The notes beneath the pieces are model-generated. The model made no database searches and was not told where the DNA came from. It worked only from the letters and a program-made list of their open reading frames with translations. Positions 58,340 to 64,000 of a stretch of DNA of 64,000 bases are shown here, piece by piece (position 1 is the first letter of the stretch; every line of letters starts with the position of its first letter). Source of the stretch: Todiramphus chloris collaris (taxonomy: Eukaryota > Chordata > Aves > Coraciiformes > Alcedinidae); NCBI GenBank assembly GCA_025345505.1, contig JANVCC010000021.1:26597253-26661252 (forward strand). The letters are read 5' to 3'. Position numbers and translations under genes: made by a program.

Positions 58340-59110
58340 TCCTAATCCTGTACAGTAACTCATATCACTCTATGAGCAAGGCTCTTGCAGGCACAGCCAA
58401 ACACTGCAGCCTCAGAAGCTGCACGTTTCTCAGTCCTCCTGCCTTTAAATGGTCTCTGGATGTAAAGAAGGGACTGACTTCCCAGAAGGAGGCATCTGGA
58501 AGATAGTAGCAGGGTTGCACTGGGAAGAAAGAGGTGAAAAATATTAAGGCTCTGTATCTGAAGGGGATTGAACTCTGATAGAAAGTAAAAAGGGCTGGAC
58601 ATCTGCCCACGCAAGTTGATGGGAGTTTTGACATTCACTTCAGGAGCTGTAGTGTCAGGCCCCTGTGAATTAACAAGGGCTGGAGCCCAGGAGAGAAGAA
58701 GTAAATAGTCTGCAAACAGGAGTAAAGCTGTTTGTGCCTAAGGGTATATCCACACTGTGATTTGCCATGTGTATACATATTCGCAGTAGCTTTAATCTAG
58801 ATTGAATGGATACTACTGAGGGTGTCCAAGGCTGTGACAGCATATACTTCAGCACGGTCTGCACAAGCCTGCAGAACACCCAGGCACTTTCTCAAGCAGC
58901 TGCTGTCCCCTGAAGTGTGTGTTGCTGAGGCTTTACTCAGATGTAGCTGTATCACCTCCAAGCACCATTCCCCAAACCACTGAAGGCATGATTTAAGTAT
59001 TTGGAGGCTCTGGGCTTTAAAGGAGGGGTATTTATGCATCTCTAACATATGGCTGCAGAGAAGGTAGCTGATGTTCATCTTTTATAGCACACAGCCTGTG
59101 CCACGATGCT
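58340..59110. other. GC-richer single-copy patch, no gene established
   Basis: Locally raised GC compared with its surroundings. Minus-strand frames of 69-93 codons occur at 58360-58638, 58670-58879 and 58797-59078, in different phases. None has a recognisable domain, and repeated phase changes argue against a single gene, although an old decayed coding or transposon sequence cannot be excluded. Confidence 0.3.
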
Positions 59111-59119
59111 GTTTGCAGT

Positions 59120-61255
59120 ACACTGATGATGCAACTAAACTATGTTGCAAATAAAACATGTGTGTGTGTATCTGTGTTTGCTTGAATTCTTAACAAAATA
59201 GAAATATTAAAGATAAGCTACAGGTACAACATTCAAGGACTGATGGATCCTTAAGTGCAATGGGTTAAGCTGTTGTGAGAGAGGAGGAGGCCAGGTGTCT
59301 GAACGTCACAACTGTGGCCCAGTGACAGACAGGCTGGGGCAGTGGAGGCGAGAAGAATGGTCATATGATGGTAGTTGAAGTGTCAAGGGGGTACAATTTA
59401 TTGAAAAGCAGATCACAAAGGAGAAAATCCTTCCTGCATATTATTAGTGCTATTGATTGATTTATATAGTGCATTTCTTAAGCAAAGCTCTTTATAGAAT
59501 TACAAACTATTAAAGCTGAGTGAATAACTCACAATGAATAATTTATCCCATGAATTTAACCTTTCTTTCTGCTCATGAAAGAGCCACAAAGACATCACTA
59601 TTTCCTTAATTATGCAATGAATTTTTTAATGAACTTTTAAAACACTACAAACTGATAACCAAGAATGTTCTGATAAGACAAGATAAACAATGTTTCTTTG
59701 TTTTTCAGCCAAACTTGTGGTTAACAAAAGTGTGTGCCCTCTCCTGTGTAAATCTGGTGGCTTGTGGCACATGTCTACTGCATAGCACAATGCTTTGCAG
59801 AGATAGCTGAGCTCTCTCTAAATAGGCACAGCTTTAGGACAGAAAGCATGAGAGCTATGCAATGTGGAGCTCTAACCCTGTTGTCCGTCCCTGAGTGGAA
59901 AGTCTCAGCACAGTACAAGATTTAACAGCTACTACTGGGGGATGCTGACAAGTGTGGGTGTGTGAGCTGCAGCGTCTCGTGGAGATGGGGAAGCCCCTCT
60001 CTGGAGCTCCTCCGCAGTGTTATGCAGCTCAGGAGTACCTAGAGATACTACCCACACATGTCAAACCAGGTGGTTATGCACCTTAGTACTGTTGGGGTTT
60101 TTTTAAATCAAAGACTGAATGCATTGTCATTCAGCATAAGGCACACAGAATTATTTTTTTCACTGACAGAATGAGTATGTAAAGCTCTGAATTTCAAAGC
60201 TGTGCTACTCTAAAATTCCTCTTCCATGAATATTCAGGTAAGTAGCATGCAAGTCTATTCTTTGACATATTTTTGCCAGGATAGCTTAATTCCATAAGTG
60301 TTGGCAGAAAGTGAGAACGAAAGAAGAGAGAACTGCAAACTGTGACAAAATAGGTGGAGAAGTTGTGCACTGTGCACTTGACCCACAAATCATTTATTCC
60401 TTGGAATTGTTCTGATTCATTTATATTAAACATCAGCCATCCTTGAGGAGAAAGGGAACTAAGCATCAATGGGAACTAAGCATCAATAGGAACAGCAGAA
60501 GCACTATCCAGTAGTTTGGTGAGACTATGTCTTATGAAAAGGAGTGGGAACTGAGGTTTCATTAGGAAATATAAGGAGGAGTGTGTATCAGCTTATGTTA
60601 ACCTATCATTTGTAATGCAACCATCGTTTTTGGAGGCTAGGGGTAGGTTCTAAAGTTGTATGTAAATGCTCGCTACCCTACACTTTAGCTCATTTCCTTT
60701 CAGGTTATGCTACAGGACTTTTAAAAACTGTTTCACAATTAAAGTTTCATGCTGCACAGATGGAGAAAAATGAACTTTCAGCATAGCTCTTTGTTCTGTC
60801 AATGGACAGTCCATTTTTAATTACAGAATAAACTTTGAGATATTTCCACTACTACTGTATTCTAATGCAGTGGCAAACAAGACTGAGGAGTAATAATATT
60901 TTTTGGAGCTGCTACCAAGTGTGTTTGCTCGTGCTTCCCAACATTAACACTTTGAGTGTGGCAGCAGACTGATAATTCACCTGTAACAGCACAGTGCAGT
61001 ATTTGAGTGGAGTAATTTAAAACAAGATATTAAAAATAGCTATAGATTTTTTAAAGGACAACTTGATTTGGTATAAGGAAATAAAAAATTCTACTCTCAG
61101 ATCTCTAGTGAACTTCCAGATGGATACTGAGTCTTTTTTTGTCTTTATTGACTCTTTATTTTCTGGATTTGAGCATAATACATACAATTTTATTGCAAGA
61201 TGACAGTAATTGCTCTGAGACCTGGTTTCTGTCAGTTTTTGGCAGGCTCAGGGGA
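59120..61255. other. Gene-free AT-rich stretch
   Basis: Contains a short TG run at about 59,159-59,168 and a 17-bp tandem duplication (listed separately). The minus frame at 60194-60469 has no domain. Confidence 0.5.
60454..60487. repeat. 17-bp perfect tandem duplication
   Basis: GGGAACTAAGCATCAAT occurs at 60454-60470 and is repeated exactly at 60471-60487, followed by a partial third start (AGGAAC). Likely recent replication slippage. Confidence 0.95.
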
Positions 61256-61264
61256 ACTGTTTTT

Positions 61265-61385
61265 GGAGTGATCGCCCAGTGGTTAGGACCGTATCTCAAA
61301 GCCATCATGGGGTGCACACACTAGAATTCTTCTGTATGGAAGGAAGCCAGAGGATTGTTCCTGGGCTTCCACATCCCAGGACCAA
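61265..61385. mobile_element. Possible tRNA-derived SINE remnant
   Basis: GATCGCCCAGTGGTTAGGAC at 61270-61289 resembles the A-box side of tRNA-derived amniote SINEs (GCCCAGTGGTTAGGGC-like). About 80 bases later CTGGGCTTCCACATCCCAGG at 61361-61380 resembles, in inverse orientation, the CCTGGGATGTGGGAG part of the same type of element. The copy is degenerate and is not a functional tRNA gene. Confidence 0.35.
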
Positions 61386-61399
61386 GATGGAGCAGGTCC

Positions 61400-63900
61400 A
61401 ATGCAACCCCTTCCCCAAGAGTGAGTATAAAGTGGATTTCAGGTTCTCAGCAAGAATTGGTTTGATCTATAAATCCATTCCTATTTGTCCACACTAGTCA
61501 ATAAGATAGATACAGTCTTAGTTAAAGAAAAGGCCAATAACCTAATTTCATTTCAGTTTGAGGCAGTCTGGATGTCAAAATCAAAAATATTATGCAAACA
61601 GAGATAAAATACTGGTCTGACTTTCTGATGAAGTTTAAAGCTCTTGTATCAGATTGTTCTTACCTTTTAAGAAAGTAGCTATATTATACAAGTTTCCCAA
61701 AACACATGCTAATTATGATGTGTCATTTTCGTCTTAGCAAGCTAAACAATCTCTCTACCTTCATAATACTTAAATAGAGAATTAGATCATTCTGGATACC
61801 TGATCACTGTGCACTTCAGATGTTTAACAAATGTTACGAGCGTAAGTGTGCATCTCAAATGTATATTTATATTGTTGTGCATAGAGTAATGTGTCTTCTG
61901 GGTCCTATTGTAAACAAGCTGTCAAGCTTAACTGGGTTAGCCTGTAAAAATATCTTTCCATAAATAAATTGAAAAAAACCCACCAACAGCCAAGCAGCTT
62001 CTTCTAATGGGCTTGATCGGAAAATATGGGGGGGAGGGAATATAATAACCCAATAATATAGTCTTTTGCAGATTGCTTCTCAAAATGTCAGTATTTATAA
62101 CTTTGGGGTATAATCAGTTTTTGGTTACTTTTCTTTGTTCTCTGCTTGGTGATATGGAAAATTCCAGACTCAATTATGTCCAGTCACACCCAGTTTGTTA
62201 TTCATCTGTTCTAGTTCACTCATGTCCTGCCAACTTAGATATGACTAAAATTATCCACAGAGAGATCAAGAGTGCATTTGCCTGCAACATGTTCAGTGCT
62301 GCAGCAGCGGAACAGAAGTATGACAGCGTCAGACAGCAGAAGTGACTTTTACAGACAGCTCAGTATCTGAGAAGGATTAGAAGTAATACACAAGATCCAG
62401 AGATTATTCCTGGTGAAATTATAACAGTGTTAACAGAGATCAAATATAATTTATTTTGGCTCCTTTTCTGAGCATGATACCTCTGTTTCTGTGGCTGTTT
62501 GTCTCTTCTCTGTCACCCTCTTTGATCTACTTTGTTTTCTTATACAAATACTGTATGTAATTATGACATTTATGCCAACCCTTAAAATAAAATCACTTTT
62601 GTTTTGAGGAGGGTTACATAGTAGTACTACCAGACTTCTCCTAAGCCCAGAGTAAAATGTTCTGACATTCTAACAGATGAAAACATAATTGATTATATAA
62701 AACTTTTTTTAGAACTTGCTAATTAGGATTATGAACTGCTTCCATTAAGAACTCCAGTTTAGCTGTTCATTCTTTTAAGGAATGAAATGATCTGTTTTTT
62801 AATCATTGGGATAAAAATGTTTTCCTTTTTAATTCATAAAAATATTTTGTTTCCTGGAAGTTGCTGATGAGGAAGTTAAGAGTAAAAGAGACAATTGTTT
62901 TTTCACCTTTATCAAAAGAGGTTTAGAAGTGAGTAAAGAATGATAAAAATTAAAAGGATTCTCCTATGGAGACAGCCTTCAATGATGACTAGGTGATGGG
63001 CATTTGAAAGCTTATAGTGACATATCTGGAAGATTTTTCAGATTACTTTTAGCATATATTAGGTCATTTAGAAATGGAAAAGTTTTTGTTCCTATCTCTC
63101 TTCAGCATGAACTTGTACTGAGATTTAGTTTTGCATCCTGCATCGCAATGAGTGCTGGCTGCTTCTTTGCCTTCATCTTGGATAGCCACCAAAGCTAACA
63201 TAAAAGGAAACAGTGTGTCGCCATTCTAACTTAATAGACCCCTCTGAAGGAAATATGCATAAATGTGGGTGATTACAGATACGTGAAGAACAACAGGGAC
63301 TCCACTCTTGGTAAGAAACAATGAACTGTAACAAAAAGTATAACATGAGAGGATAAGAATGAGGTTTTCACACTCATCAGTGTACCCTTGACCAACTCAG
63401 ACACTAAAAACTGCTTTTGCTTTATTTGTAAGAATGAAGTTACTTAATGAAGTAAAATCATTCTTTTATCAAGTTGATAGTATTATGGCTTGAAAGTTTT
63501 GTACAGAGTAGAAGGCTTCAAGAAAAACATTCCTTTCCCCCTGGCACCGGCTGGAATTCAACAAGATTCACAAGTTATACTGAAAAAAGCTATAATTGTG
63601 CCTAATGCTATTCACATCTTCTGGAAGGTTCCTTCAGGCATCACCACCACATTTTTTGCCAGTGTTGTGTTGCTGTGCATTGTTGTATAGCACTGAACTG
63701 TAGAATTAATTCTGAATGATTTTGTATAGTTTTTGTTGTCCAGCCTAGAAGCCTTATCCCTGGTTCCCCAAAAATCGATCACCAATTAATAAATTCTTCT
63801 CCTTTATTCTCTACCCTCTGGATGAACAAGTGTTTGGAAAGAAATCATTAATATCATGACTTTGCTAAAAGCATTGAACTTCACTCCCTTTGATTCAATG
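61400..63900. other. Gene-free AT-rich stretch
   Basis: No recognised gene, RNA or transposon. Plus-strand frames at 62073-62345, 63004-63198 and 63490-63690 are isolated and without domains. Confidence 0.5.
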
Positions 63901-63905
63901 AATGT

Positions 63906-63932
63906 AAAATTGCATTTGATGAATGCAATTTT
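63906..63932. repeat. Perfect 11-bp inverted repeat with 5-base loop
   Basis: AAAATTGCATT at 63906-63916 and AATGCAATTTT at 63922-63932 are exact reverse complements around TGATG. It forms a short AT-rich hairpin and includes paired TTGCAT/ATGCAA words resembling C/EBP or octamer half-sites. No downstream T-run or gene suggests a role. Confidence 0.85.
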
Positions 63933-64000
63933 GTCTGCCAGTGCTGCATACCGGTTATGCCCTGATGTACTAATGTTATTTATGCTTTTTCACTTGTTAA

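Noticed and set aside
58797-59078. 93-codon minus-strand frame in a GC-richer patch
   Set aside because: No recognisable domain, neighbouring frames are in different phases and no splice sites link them; kept only as a composition note.
61270-61342. tRNA gene suggested by CCCAGTGGTTAGGAC
   Set aside because: No cloverleaf with acceptor stem, anticodon loop and B box at proper spacing could be drawn; a SINE remnant is more likely.
1-64000. Endogenous retrovirus or other viral insertion
   Set aside because: No LTR pair, primer-binding site or gag/pol/env-like frame was seen; the only reverse transcriptase sequence is CR1-type.
1-64000. CRISPR array or prokaryotic operon
   Set aside because: No spaced direct repeats with unique spacers and no operon-like dense coding; the tandem repeats present are microsatellites and short duplications.

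Overview
This is a eukaryotic, vertebrate, very probably avian window. The only clearly recognisable coding-type sequence is the reverse transcriptase of CR1 LINE elements. CR1 copies ending in the octamer repeat (ATTCTATG)2 or (ATTCTGTG)2 are the signature LINEs of birds and other sauropsids. The low interspersed-repeat load and the absence of Alu, L1 or B-type elements favour a bird over a turtle or crocodilian. I found no bacterial or phage architecture and no multi-exon protein gene I can name. No CRISPR array, rRNA or convincing tRNA is visible.

Layout. (1) About 1-10,500 is a compositionally distinct block. At least five CpG-rich islands (about 1,020-1,140; 1,610-1,990; 2,400-2,600; 5,040-5,330; 9,400-10,020) and a G-rich stretch near 8,150-8,350 alternate with AT-rich stretches full of TAAT-type homeodomain cores. 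Three plus-strand runs look like G-quadruplex motifs. This is the usual look of the regulatory surroundings of a developmental transcription-factor gene, but no exon of one is visible here. (2) About 10,500-17,740 is AT-rich and gene-free, with one striking polypyrimidine array at 12,331-12,474. (3) 17,749-19,865 holds a 5'-truncated CR1 in minus orientation, carrying reverse-transcriptase and C-terminal ORF2 fragments. It is disabled by a frame break and an internal 156-bp tandem duplication. (4) About 19,900-38,100 is mostly featureless AT-rich DNA with old SINE-like and palindromic remnants. (5) 38,110-40,010 holds a strongly decayed, much older plus-strand CR1/L3-type LINE. (6) About 40,000-64,000 is again AT-rich and gene-poor. 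It contains a short minus-strand CR1 tail (46,824-47,345), MITE-like and SINE-like remnants, short tandem duplications and one splice-flanked open segment (49,325-49,447) that could be an exon.

The elements do not form a pathway. The picture is a CpG-island-rich regulatory domain bordering a gene desert with CR1 insertions of at least two ages. Nearly all predicted open reading frames elsewhere are short chance ORFs in simple repeats, CpG islands or AT-rich DNA. I see no evidence for a previously undescribed protein-based system. The best leads are the regulatory block, the chimeric or duplicated CR1 and the G4-capable hexamer array.
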